A DNA stretch of 64,000 nucleotides from assembly GCA_037178625.1 (NCBI GenBank), contig CM074134.1:2170001-2234000 (forward strand), in the 5' to 3' direction. The notes beneath the pieces are model-generated. The model did not search any database and was not told the origin of the DNA. It saw nothing but the letters and a program-made list of their open reading frames with translations. The position numbers were made by a program, and so were the translations under genes. How positions within the stretch are numbered: the stretch's first letter is position 1; every line of letters starts with the position of its first letter. The DNA comes from Skeletonema tropicum (taxonomy: Eukaryota; Bacillariophyta; Thalassiosirophyceae; Thalassiosirales; Thalassiosiraceae). Positions 21,805-31,956 of this stretch are shown here, in pieces.

Positions 21805-22408
21805 TCTAGTCGGCGGTGATACTAGACAGGCTCATTTGTACCGCTCAGACGACTAGCGTCCGTAGAAGCGATGCTACAACCTCGTAGCTGATGTGAGGGG
21901 TCCAGTGTGGGCTGGCCAGCAGCACCACATTCTACCAAATCGTATCTATCGCCGTCAGTACTTACGGGCATGAGCCGCTTGTAGTGGCCCATTCTAGTCG
22001 GCGGTGATACTAGACAAGCTCATTTGTACCGCTCAGACGACTAGCGTCCGTAGAAGCGATGCTACATTCTCGTAGCTGATGTGAGGGGTCCAGTGTGGGC
22101 TGGCCAGCAGCACCATATTCTACCAAATCGTATCTATCGCCGTCAGTACTTACGGGCATGAGCCGCTTGTAGTGGCCCATTCTAGTCGGCGGTGATACTA
22201 GACAAGCTCATTTGTACCGCTCAGACGACTAGCGTCCGTAGAAGCGATGCTACAACCTCGTAGCTGATGTGAAAGGTCCAGTGTGGGCTGGCCAGCAGCA
22301 CCACATTCTATCAAATCGTATCTATCGCCGTCAGTACTTACGGGCATGAGCCGCTTGTAGTGGCCCATTCTAGTCGGCGGTGATACTAGACAAGCTCATT
22401 TGTACCGC
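21702..22408. repeat. Tandem array of 188-bp monomers (about 3.75 copies)
   Basis: Unit boundaries recur at 21702, 21890, 22078 and 22266, exactly 188 bases apart; the last copy breaks off near 22408. The copies are almost identical, with a few substitutions each. On the minus strand every unit contains ATGGGCCACTACAAGCGG, the start of the retroelement's N-terminal frame, followed by a perfect GTAAGT donor-like hexamer. The array is thus a repeated 5' end, similar in layout to tandem partial copies known for Penelope-like elements or monomer promoters of other retroelements. Confidence 0.9.
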
Positions 22409-24161
22409 GCATCTACAGCCTGTGGTGCTATCGGACTATGACTAGGGGGTGTTTTCATAACTTTCTGAATTTTTTATGCTGCCAAAAAACATCGACCAAG
22501 TGATTATATGCATACCTAAGGGTATTAGAAGTGATTTTTAGGAAGAATTATGTTCATAGCACCACCATGGTCGAAGATATCAATAGATACAATTACAAGA
22601 AAATCACTCATCTGGTATTGGACAATTACACACTCTACGTTGGAATTACATATGACTATTGTAGGAGGATACCAACCGGTTATGAAAATAATGGCGCCAT
22701 CCATCATCAGATCTCACAAGACCAAAAATGGCTTCAACCATGGTATCTTTGCCCTTATATCGTCGCTTACCACAGATAATACTCATCTCATGATGTAAAC
22801 TATATGCCGAGCTCATGTACCAGTGTATATACAATGATATTTGATAAAATTTTGGGCTATTCATTCATGTTCCTGCACTGTAATCATGTAGAATGAGCTG
22901 GCAAGTGGCCACAATATCAGTCATCACCATGAAAATGGAGCATATCATTCCATTTGAAACGTAATAAATCCAAGTCAGCACACAATCTCTTTCTATTGAT
23001 ACATGAGGTGGATCCGCAAACACTGGAGTGCCCGTTCCGGTCTTCATAGCAGTGATATATCCCGTGAGTGAAGCATGACATCCGAATCGACTCTCATGAA
23101 TTTTCGCTCGTATATTCTGCAATAGCATGACGAGATGATTATTAATAACGAAAAGAACAGCAACTACTCTCGATGTATATATACAGGCATTGTTTGCGCG
23201 GATCTATGTGTCACGCATTGATTGTCTCTTGTAATATTTGCAAATTTGGGTGTCAAATTTAGCTCTCCAAAATAATCGAATTTTTGTGATATGGGGCTAT
23301 GTCTCTTACATCATAGACTACATACCGTAATAAGCTGCTTCACATCACTTCATATAACCTATAGAAGGATGTCATGTGGTGGAATGAGGTTGAATTATCC
23401 GTAGCAATCCCAAAGCACACGGATCTGTCAGCATGCGTTAGGTTCTCATCTGCGTAGTGGAGAGGGTAGGATTGCGTATATCTCCTCCTATTCTGATAGA
23501 ACAACAATGTAAAGACATCCTACTCTAGCCATGGTATATACAAAGCTGTTTTGGGCATTGAGACCCGATGGATGTAGCTCGTGCCTGCGAAACGAAAAAT
23601 GCCGCACAAAAATTGATGGATTTTTATGATTGCGCCCGTAATGTATAAAGAGCTGATGCCATGGTAATCATCAATTTCGTCCATTACCAACTGAACCAGA
23701 CAACCACCATAGCCCATACAAACAGTAGATGCGGCTCATTTGGGTATTACTACGAGTTCCGTAACAATTGAAAAAAATCTTTTTTGCCACTTCCTGGAGA
23801 CTTCCTGGAAAGTTCCTTGGGCTTCTACAGAGGAGCTACTATGAAGCTACGTAGGAATTAAAATGCGAATTTGATGTCACCACCTGTCACCACCCACCTA
23901 CACCATGGGACGTTACATCTACTCTCTCTCTCTAGAGTGTTTGGTATTGTCTGTAGTAGTAGCCGATAATCCACCTGCCCCTTCGCCTGCCATCATGACA
24001 TCTATTGTGGACTTGGTCTCCTCGGATGATGATTCCTCTGGAGGCAATAAGTAATCCGTCGCTTACTTGGGATACATCCGCCCGACAATCAGAAGTGTTC
24101 AAAAGGGCCGCTACCCTCTTCGCCGGGAGGAAATAACAGTCCGACTGTCGATGAGCAACGG

Positions 24162-24488
24162 GTGCGGTTGAGATCTTTGATATCTCATAGCGGCGAAGAT
24201 CATTCCACTGGAAAGAGAGTGGGTTGGTTCAATGAGTTGAAAAGAGATGTGAATGCATCGTATTCGAACAGCAAATCAACGTTGGCAAAGAAGTGGAATG
24301 GGCATTATTGCAGTGATACGTTGGCACTCCTCATCTATATTGAGGAGGAGGAGAAGATTGAAAGGAAGAAAAAGGCACCTAAACAGTCAGCGGCGACTCG
24401 TTCAATGAAGAAGAAGAACGGGAGGAGCAAGCAAACGGCGGTGAAGAACATTGGTATGTTGTGTTTTGATGATGATGAAGATGATTGA
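24162..24488 (+). CDS. Small basic hypothetical ORF inside the Tc1/mariner element (108 aa)
   Basis: Opposite strand to the transposase, between it and the left TIR. It is Lys/Arg-rich with an acidic tail (FDDDEDD) and a KERKKK-type basic run; the middle (WFNELKRDVNASYSN..KKWNGHY) could be a small DNA-binding helix bundle. No family recognised. An upstream short frame starting near 23994 encodes an acidic start that ends in a stop. It may be an accessory ORF of the transposon or chance. Confidence 0.35.
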   Translation: MRLRSLISHSGEDHSTGKRVGWFNELKRDVNASYSNSKSTLAKKWNGHYCSDTLALLIYIEEEEKIERKKKAPKQSAATRSMKKKNGRSKQTAVKNIGMLCFDDDEDD

Positions 24489-24729
24489 TGCATACAAAAC
24501 AGCAGAGCAAAGCTGTGGCATGTTTGTCAAAGATGCACAGCTTTACATTCATTTGAACAATATATCTTGTTACAGAAGACAACATAGTAGATGAATCATT
24601 ACATACACAACCAGTCTATCTATCTGGATCTAATATCCGCAGTGGAGTCAAAGGGATCAATACGAAGTGCTGCAGCGCTCGTACCTCTTGCTCCAAACGA
24701 GCGCAATCCCATCCTCCAGTCCTCTTCTT

Positions 24730-25730
24730 TCGGACATCATCTGTCAGATCACATATTTTATATTCAATCGGGCCATACTTTGGCTGATACGGTGGATGAG
24801 GAACGATGGTGAATCGGTCACCGTTTGATGGACGGACAATCTAATACGGTGATCATCAGTGCCATCAATTCTATTTGTTTCAATATCAGAACAAATCATC
24901 TCACAAAAGTCACGGAATTTTGTACTGTTGTACCACCATTTTGGATACAGCACCCATCGTCGGGGGTTTTGCACGGAGCCACGTTGTTGAGGAAGTAGAC
25001 AAGGATCTCCAGGCTCGATTGCTTATAGACAATTGAGCTATTTCCTTTTTTGTAATGCCCTTCCATCCGCACACGGAAACACTTCAAGGCCCATCCGTTT
25101 GTTCCGTTGCACTTCTCTAAGGTGTGACCGAATTCGTCGCGTCTATCAATTTACGACGATGAACCCCAGCTACTCCGAGAGGAGGAGGGCAGCGGAAGAA
25201 TACATCCACACTGAATATATTATGGGGTGTAAATCATTGATGGGCCTCAGTTGATACCCTCTTCCTTGTAATCTGCAACTCTTTTAAACGTTTGGATATT
25301 GTTGTGTTGTCATAGAGTTCACCTCCCTCGTTGTAGATGTATGTAGCGATCTCATCAAGAGTTGCATCGGGATATGCAATTAAGAACGTTACCAAACTGA
25401 TCGGATCTACTCCGGCCAATTGTGTGCGATCATGGTTTCCTGACGAACGATAACTTTCGCGACGGCGTAACCACGGGAGATGGATGCGGCAGAGGCATCA
25501 ACTTCTTCACCATTCTGATGCCTAAGCAATTGTTCTTCCCTGTACCATTCAGGATACCCAGTGGTGCCCCCTCTCGACTTGTGAGGGCGCTCTCGCCTCT
25601 GAACTTTTAATTGACGAGACAACCCTACCTCACGCCTTGCCTGTGCCACAATGTCGGCGGGGTCAGTTGCTCCCATGCCCGGCATGTTGAGATTTGAAGT
25701 GGGACGGCGACGAATGTTCAGCACAGCCAC
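24730..25730 (-). pseudogene. Decayed Tc1/mariner-type DDE transposase
   Basis: Fragments in all three minus frames line up in the order of an IS630/Tc1 transposase. They are: an N-terminal region (25730-25407); a helix-turn-helix (25419-25234) with the typical DATLDEIATYI and TRKRVS; then DEFGHTLEKCN with the first catalytic Asp and NGWALKCFRVRMEGHYKKG (around 25140-25040); NPRRWV..KFRDFCEMICSDIE (around 24970-24890); and PPYQPKYGPIEYKICDL with the catalytic Glu (around 24790-24760). At least three frameshifts separate the pieces and the second Asp region is damaged, so no active protein is expected from this copy. Confidence 0.82.
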
Positions 25731-26740
25731 ACTCTCCTCAGTGCAAACAAGGCGACAAACTCAGCATCTCCTAAATTCTTGCGTGTACCGCTGGATCTTA
25801 GTGGTCAAAGCATCGATAGCAAGGGAGCGCTAAGTATTACTAGTAGATGTAACGTCCCATCCTACGTGGTGACATCAAATTCGCATTTTAATTCCTACGT
25901 AGCTTCATAGTAGCTCCTCTGTAGAAGCCCAAGGAACTTTCCAGGAAGTCTCCAGGAAGTCTCCAGGAAGTGGCAAAAAAGATTTTTTTCAATTGTTACG
26001 GAACTCGTAGTACCCGCCTCTCTTCACTAGATTGTCGAATAATACACGTGTTGGGCACTTCTTTGTGGAATAAATTCGTGAGAGATACTCCAATATCATG
26101 TCCGCTCTATGCGATATCATCCACAAACTGCATAACAACCGACGTATATAGCCTAAAGGAGGCGGATGATGTGAAGTTGATTGCTTTGTGCCTAACTTAT
26201 GTTCCAATAAATGAATTCTCCCCCCGAAATGATGTTGTGTCGACCGACCGATGTCAACACGTGCCTGGAGTGTTATTTATTGAGTTCTGGGGCAATTCTG
26301 AATCCAAAAACGGACAGCAACGTTGTAAGCATCATATAGATGACATCCGATCACTTTAATATGGGAGGGGTGGCGATGGTATTGGTGCAGAGGACGATCA
26401 TTCGGGCGGCACAATTTTCATCGTCATGGTGGAGTGTAGTTTTCTAAAAATACTCGTCCGTTCGGGGAATTTTCAAAAATCGGCCACCGTGGTCCACCCA
26501 CACAGTGTATTTGCAGGTGGACTACGGTCCGTCTTTCGTTTCAAAAGCTAGTAAAATTCAATACTTTAGCAAAGATAGGCCGGCTGCCTTGTTCCCGATG
26601 AGCATGCCATCGACAACTTTGTCGAATAATATGGAGTTTCGGTCTGTCTGTACACCTCCACAAAAATATTTAAGAACCGCTTCGAAACGTCTCCGGTAAT
26701 CAAAATTACGTTGGAATTAGTACTACATTTTAACCCTTAT

Positions 26741-27440
26741 CTATCCCTTTTTATGAAAACACCCCCTACTATGACCGCCTCTTCCATTGTCAACAATGAT
26801 CAAATTTTCGAAGCAATATAACTGTATTCCTGGTGGAGGATGTGAAGATGGATGATGATAATGTGGCTTGGGTTTCGATGCAGGAGTATCGAGGATCTGT
26901 TCTGCGAATATAGTATCCTGCGCCAATTCGAGGTCAGATGTCTTTATGAAGCAGGACATATTTCGATCAAATTCATTCTCGTCACCCCCCGATGACGATT
27001 GAGAAGAAGTGTTCAAATCTAAAGGGCTGGAGCGTTTCCTCGATTCAGAACTCGAGTTAGCACTATAATCCTGATCATCCTCATCGTCACTGCTGGAACC
27101 TCCACCACCAATTGGTTCTAGTTTGGAAGCAGTAGCTGCTGCAGCTGCGTTTGCTTCTGCAAAGCGTCCACTTCGAAGACCACTCTTGGCAGTGCTGACA
27201 CCATCATCTTCAAATAGCGACAGTGCTGTAGAGTCATCATTCATGCTCTTCCCTTTGATTTAACTTCACTGAAATCTGGATCGGAACCGTAATCATCGCT
27301 TGAGTCGTCTTCGTCATCATCGCCTAATCAGACGTACTTTAAAATTTCTGTTATATTATTATCATCAGAATCATATTCTGCAGTACCAAAGTACGCGAGT
27401 GGGGGCGGAGCAGCTCCTTCTTTCTTCTTCAGAATACACG
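26741..27440 (-). pseudogene. Fragment of an acidic, low-complexity gene truncated by the outer transposon
   Basis: The longest piece is 27244-26741 (167 codons): Ser/Asp/Glu-rich with poly-Ala and poly-Gly patches. Its last ~10 codons run into the transposon inverted repeat, so the original 3' end has been replaced. Upstream, 27440-27245 reads as similar acidic coding sequence in other frames (DDDEDDSSDDYGSDPDFSEV) broken by stops. No domain is recognised. It may be a remnant of a host gene or of another element, and the acidic Asp/Ser composition alone does not identify it. Confidence 0.45.
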
Positions 27441-29263
27441 CGTCCATCTCGTACGCCTCCAAGTAGTTAAGTCGGTGTGGAGAAGAGAGATGAGAAAGCC
27501 AACGTGAAGACAGGAACAGCAGCTGGGAAATTTGTACTTCGGTCTGTCCACAATATTTGTGGACAAGGCAAGATGCCGCGAGAGCGAGTGCAAGATTTGG
27601 CTGGAAGACAGGAATGAGCCAACAAGCTTACAACCTTTGTTTGTGAGCAACTTTTAGTTGCTGTCTGTGTTTGTAAGCAAATTCATCGGCTCGGGTCTCT
27701 GCTGCCTGCACAACTGACGAAGTTGATCATTCGATTAGAGCTGCAGCCCCGCAGAGATTTGATCATTAAAATTAAAGATTTTTCGGTGAATCACACAGAT
27801 GGTGTTGCTCCTACATTGGACGTCACTGGGTTCTTTTCCGTCATTATCCTTCTTGTGCCGCTGCTTGACGTCAAGCACTACGACGTCCCTCCAAAGTCTC
27901 GGAGGAACCGGGGCATTTCCACCGCCGTGTCTTTCGACATGTGCTCCGATCGCAGTGTCCACACGCAACCGTCTTTTGACGGGAGCTTTGAGGGGGGTTT
28001 GGATAGGATACGAACAGGGATATCATGGATGTTGAGTGTGTTGGTAGAAACGGTGACATATAGACTGTGGACAACAGGCATCGATGTATTGGGAAATGTT
28101 CTCAATGCCTTGATCTGTTTGGTTCATCTACGGTCTGCTACGTCCCTCAAGCAATTGCCATCGCTTTGGGTGGACTTGAGGGGGGTTTGATGATATTGGA
28201 CATTATTTTACAACACATGTCCCGATATCAATGGTCTGGTTGGTTTCACAACACGAAGGAATACTCTTCTCTTTGATTATTAAGAGTATCAAAGCGACAT
28301 CTATGTTTGAGAGATTAGACCGCAGTTTTGCTTTGGTTATACTGTGGGGGGTGCACGGTGTGTGGATACTCATCAACATCTCCGTGTAGGCCGTTGAGCG
28401 ATGTGCTCATAAACATTCGCAAATCCATCACGTCGGGGGAATACTATTAATTCGTCGATTGAGAGCTATGCTCTTCCGTGTTGAGTTTGGGTTTTTTATG
28501 GTGCATTATTCATGCACAGCTGTACCGTACTCTCCTATTGTGGAGGACAATAGTGGAAGACCAAGTGGAGTTTGTTCTTCCTATTGCCATGAACTTATAA
28601 GAAGTGTAGCCTACGAGTTCCCTCAAGAGCCCTTTCCTCCCGCTGCGCATCGCTTACTTTCAGTGTTATGAAGTGCAAGTTACTGGAGACTGGGCGAGGC
28701 CCTGGAACGGAACAGGTATCTCCAGTAGGTTCGGCAAATCCCTTCAAAGAATGTCCTGATCAGAGATCAGAGACGTAACTGATCTTGATACTTCAAAAGA
28801 TAGGTAATCGAGTTGGGCGATTCCCCCCCCAAGTTTCTCAGAGTTATCGTTGGTTGCTGCGATGCTCTGCGGTTCATGACGCTGAGAGACAACTCTCAGT
28901 TTCGCGTTCTTTAGTTCACTAAGGTTATTGGATATTACTTACTTCTATCCTGTCCCGCTTCTACTTGACTTGATCAGAGATGGCCGACACACCGACAACC
29001 ACGAAAGCATCGTGTCGTCTGGCGGCCATCCACGCGACGCGTTCCTCTCCGAGCATGACACGCTTCCAAAAAACGCCACAGAGCCTTCTTCCTCTCCGAA
29101 CATCACTCCAACATACCATCCACTTACCGTGAACGCCATAGGCATACACCATAATAAAAGCACTAAGAACAATACTTGCTACACTACTCTGATTCAATAC
29201 TTTGCCCACTCTAGCAGCATCGCATTTACACCCAGAAGACGACTCAAGCAGATACTTTCCATC
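27441..29263. other. Intergenic / relic region with no recognised gene
   Basis: About 1.8 kb. Overlapping short ORFs occur on both strands at 27720-28280, the longest 155 codons, with no recognisable domain. A short TTGAGGGGGGTTTG-like motif occurs twice, about 185 bases apart (27988 and 28174). The region resembles decayed transposon or gene sequence. The last ~300 bases are the likely promoter and 5' UTR of the gene at 29264. Confidence 0.4.
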
Positions 29264-29688
29264 ATGACTGCCAGAAACGCTTCTAGAGCTATCGTCCAAC
29301 AATCACGTCGGATGCATGTTGTTTCCTCCGCAGCTGGAACTTCATCGTGCGTCGTTTGCTTTATGTCAACATTTTACAATTGATGCATGGTCAAATCATT
29401 GTCTAACATTTATCGATAACATCATTGTTCTCTCGTCTCAGTAATGTCACCAAAGGAATATCAAATAAACAGATTCAAAACAGATATGTCGCTTCACTAT
29501 TGCTTGACACTTCATCCAACATCAAGACTGCAAAAGACGTTCAATTCTTGCTCAACAATATAGGTATCAGTACTCGAGCATCGAAGAATCAGATTGAGAT
29601 CCTCATGGAGAAGGCTTCCAATAAAAACAGTCAACAGGTGACTGCAAGCGACATCATAGAGTTGATTGCTCGAGTGAGATCGGTTTAA
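29264..29688 (+). CDS. Small conserved-looking protein, probably mitochondrial (109 aa, two exons)
   Basis: Exons 29264-29346 and 29442-29688; 95-base intron, GTGCGT donor and CTCAG acceptor, phase 2. The N-terminus (MTARNASRAIVQQSRRMHVV) is rich in Arg, Ser and Ala with no acidic residue, like a mitochondrial presequence. The rest is a compact helical domain of about 75 residues (NKQIQNRYVASLLLDTSSN... ELIARVRSV). I do not recognise the family. The start was chosen because it gives the presequence; the same frame is open further upstream but lacks such a signal. Confidence 0.65.
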
Positions 29689-29823
29689 ATATTCACCGTA
29701 CACATGCAATGATAGTTCTGTCTATAGAGATGTACATAAAAATGCTATAGAATTGCTCAGTGAAATATTACATGGCTACTGTAATTTGCTCCATTCATTA
29801 TGCGTGTATGCCTAGAGCTATGC

Positions 29824-31449
29824 CTAAAGCTCGTCACCAGCAGCAATCGACTTGGCCACCAAAACAGTTGCCAAAATCCCATGATCCGAAGGGAATGACA
29901 TTGTAGGGAACGCCGTGTCTTCCAAATACACCTTATCGCCAGTATTATCTTTCCATAGACTCTCTACTTCAAAGTCATCCTTTCCAAATAAAAGGAAATC
30001 CTTGGGGTTTACATCACCGTTTGACCTTTTGTCTGACTTCTTGCAAGCTTTGTTAAGTTGTGGCTGCAAAAATGTTCGCGAGTTGTATGTTGTATAGTTT
30101 TGAGGATCCGGCACGTCACCCCAGCAAGAAGTTAGGCCATGAGATACGTAGTGTTTTCCGAAATCTAGAACATCCTGTTGTTTGCCTGGTTTGGCCTTTT
30201 CGTAGGTATTAGCATCGAGGCCGAAAATGAGCTTGTGATTTGCAAGATTCGAGTCGGATGAGATGGCTTTCATGGTGGCAGTAAGAACAGGTTTGGTTGC
30301 CAAACCGTTGGTGTCACCATGGAATGAGGCGATGACAAAAGGTATGCCATCTCGATCAGTTGCTGTAATGGCCAAGAAATCTCCCTTTGCGACTGGAACA
30401 GTAACTCCTTGCTCAAACGAGCTTTCAACCAATGAAGTAATTTCAGCACTGGCTCCGTCAGGAAATGTTTCCTTGCGAAGAAAAATAACACTGTTTTGAT
30501 CTCGAACTGAATCCATATTCTCTGGACCGATGATGTGGAAAGTATCATCCAGAGAGGGTCGAGCTTTAGCCTGATCAATGAATGACCCGGATACTTCCTG
30601 CAATGTTATAATATCTGATACGATGTATGTTGAACTTTCCAGAATCTCGAGAGTGCGAGGCACTTTCTTCTTGTTGAGGTTCTCAACAATATTGCGTTTG
30701 ATTCCTTGCCACTCGTCAGGGGTTGTTACAGTATTCATAATGTGAACAAGAATGGCATCAAAGATGGCACCGCACATCGTTTGCAGGGGTAATGATACCT
30801 TCTCTTCCTCTTCAGTAATATCAGGGTATTTTGATTTCTTGATTGGCTGCAACATTTCATAGGGTGCCTTTTGCTCAATTCCCTTCTTTGTCTGAATCTG
30901 TAGAGAGGTATCAAACATGAACTCTTCCCATGCAGACCACCACTTATCAAGGCTTGACAAATCCTTATCGTACATGTTAATAATTGTTGGACGGCAAACA
31001 GGTTCATCCGAGCCGATAACGTTGATAGTGTTGGTAATACGATCTGGCATAGACGCCAAACGCTTACTTCCCAAGAGCTTATCTTTCATGAATTCTGATA
31101 CGATTTTGCGATCCTTAAAGTCAGTGTCCCAGTAGGATCGGACGCTTTCCCATCCAACCTGTTGCATCCTCCCATCTAGCTTTGAGAACATGTCCTCGTT
31201 GAAGACGTCCATCACTGGAACGTCGCGATCACCAGGAGCTTCGAGGAAAGATTCTACATCACTCATGAGCTCTTCGTATTTTGGGTTCTCGTCGTAACTA
31301 ATCCAGTACTCGAATGGATTGTTGTTAATGGCAGCCACATTCCATGTAGACACAGTCATTTTCCTCCCTGATGAAATCATGGCCGCGATCCCCCTCATGG
31401 TGACGAAGAGTATGGCTGCTTGTAAGCTGTTGCTAAGATTATGTCGCAT
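29824..31449 (-). CDS. Endonuclease/exonuclease/phosphatase (EEP) family protein (541 aa)
   Basis: Single exon. The EEP fold is a metal-dependent phosphodiesterase or phosphatase fold. Seen: STWNVAAINNNPFEYW (N-terminal Asn motif), ITLQEVSG (catalytic Glu, ~residue 285), FGLDANTY (Asp/Asn pair, ~410), and SDHGILATV near the C-terminus (the Asp-His pair). A ~200-residue insertion lies between the first two motifs, rich in charged residues and helices. The N-terminus is moderately hydrophobic (LQAAILFVTMRGIAAMI) and could be a signal anchor if the first Met is used; a later Met (residue 18, 24 or 31) would remove most of it. The substrate (nucleic acid, inositol phosphate or other) cannot be told. 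Confidence 0.85.
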   Translation of the reverse strand: MRHNLSNSLQAAILFVTMRGIAAMISSGRKMTVSTWNVAAINNNPFEYWISYDENPKYEELMSDVESFLEAPGDRDVPVMDVFNEDMFSKLDGRMQQVGWESVRSYWDTDFKDRKIVSEFMKDKLLGSKRLASMPDRITNTINVIGSDEPVCRPTIINMYDKDLSSLDKWWSAWEEFMFDTSLQIQTKKGIEQKAPYEMLQPIKKSKYPDITEEEEKVSLPLQTMCGAIFDAILVHIMNTVTTPDEWQGIKRNIVENLNKKKVPRTLEILESSTYIVSDIITLQEVSGSFIDQAKARPSLDDTFHIIGPENMDSVRDQNSVIFLRKETFPDGASAEITSLVESSFEQGVTVPVAKGDFLAITATDRDGIPFVIASFHGDTNGLATKPVLTATMKAISSDSNLANHKLIFGLDANTYEKAKPGKQQDVLDFGKHYVSHGLTSCWGDVPDPQNYTTYNSRTFLQPQLNKACKKSDKRSNGDVNPKDFLLFGKDDFEVESLWKDNTGDKVYLEDTAFPTMSFPSDHGILATVLVAKSIAAGDEL

Positions 31450-31956
31450 GTATTGCCGTCAAGCCTGATGAACTTGATCCCCGAGTTGGCGTAATGATCG
31501 ATCGAGATGTTAGCTCTGTTACCACGGTTGGTGCACAAGCTATATCGTATCTTGAAATTTGCTCTGTGAACGGAAGAAGAAAGGATTGATCTATCTTCCG
31601 ATGATGATACGAAGAGTAGGAATGCTCGGAGCCTCAAGGATTTGTGTGTTGAAGGATTGTACGCTTACTCAGCTTACTTCGATAGTGGCTGCGGTCGAGG
31701 AGCAAGGCACAAGAGTTAGATAGTAGGAGGCCGCCGCGCATATCCGGCTGGAGGAGGTTGGGTGGTGAGGCTTTTGGGAGGGGAGGATTCTTGTGATTCG
31801 TGAAGATTGAAATCATCGTAGGAATTAGTATGAAAAAATGAGGGAAGCCAAAAATCTAACCTCCCCCTCCCCCTGCGCTGTCCAATCCACATCGATCAAG
31901 AGCATGTTGTGCTCGAAGATGGAAGTTCTGAGATCTGTAATGTAGCCTCAGCAAGG
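31450..31956. promoter_or_regulatory. Divergent intergenic region, EEP protein / pseudouridine synthase
   Basis: About 500 bases; only short spurious ORFs. Both genes' 5' ends and promoters must lie here. No motif is distinct. Confidence 0.35.

Larger units (their letters stand above)
18182..22408 (-). mobile_element. Penelope-like retroelement, endonuclease domain not seen, with 5' tandem monomers
   Basis: The element comprises a 3' hairpin (18182-18227), a long reverse transcriptase ORF (18247-21804) and tandem 188-bp units at the 5' side (21702-22408). The first unit carries the apparent start codon. The reverse transcriptase order and motifs fit Penelope-like elements: YTNI after palm motif A, GTAMGT in motif B, and FLDL in motif D. 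The C-terminus ends soon after the conserved AKL-type tail with no GIY-YIG endonuclease, as in the endonuclease-deficient (Athena/Coprina-type) branch. Exact termini and target duplication could not be fixed. Confidence 0.7.
23750..26010. mobile_element. Tc1/mariner (IS630-type) transposon with ~170-bp TIRs, nested in the outer element
   Basis: Long terminal inverted repeats lie at 23750-23923 and 25842-26010, beginning CTACGAGTTCCGTAACAATTG-like at each end and nearly identical; the right copy has one extra ~11-base GAGACTTCCTG-type unit. TA dinucleotides flank both ends (23748-23749 and 26011-26012), the target duplication of the Tc1/mariner superfamily. The minus strand carries a broken DDE transposase. 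The high TIR identity suggests a fairly recent insertion despite the damaged gene. Confidence 0.88.
22443..26768. mobile_element. Outer DNA-transposon-like element with ~18-bp TIRs, interrupted by a Tc1/mariner element
   Basis: The left end TAGGGGGTGTTTTCATAA (22443-22460) is the perfect inverted complement of 26751-26768. CTATGAC flanks both ends (22436-22442 and 26769-26775) as a 7-bp target duplication, or 8 bp if ACTATGAC is used with a one-base shift at the right end. The terminal TAGGGGTG-like sequence and 7-8-bp duplication recall hAT elements, but no hAT transposase is recognisable. Without the inner insertion it would be about 2.06 kb. Its arms contain only short ORFs (for example 22865-23128 and 23520-23717, minus) that could be a decayed transposase. 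Confidence 0.7.

Noticed and set aside
21702..22408. CRISPR-like regular repeats
   Set aside because: Units are contiguous 188-bp tandem copies without unique spacers, in a eukaryotic genome.
21702..22408. Hammerhead ribozyme in the monomers, as known in some Penelope-like elements
   Set aside because: A CTGATG core is present at each unit junction but the following A and the GAAA box in a suitable three-stem arrangement are not.
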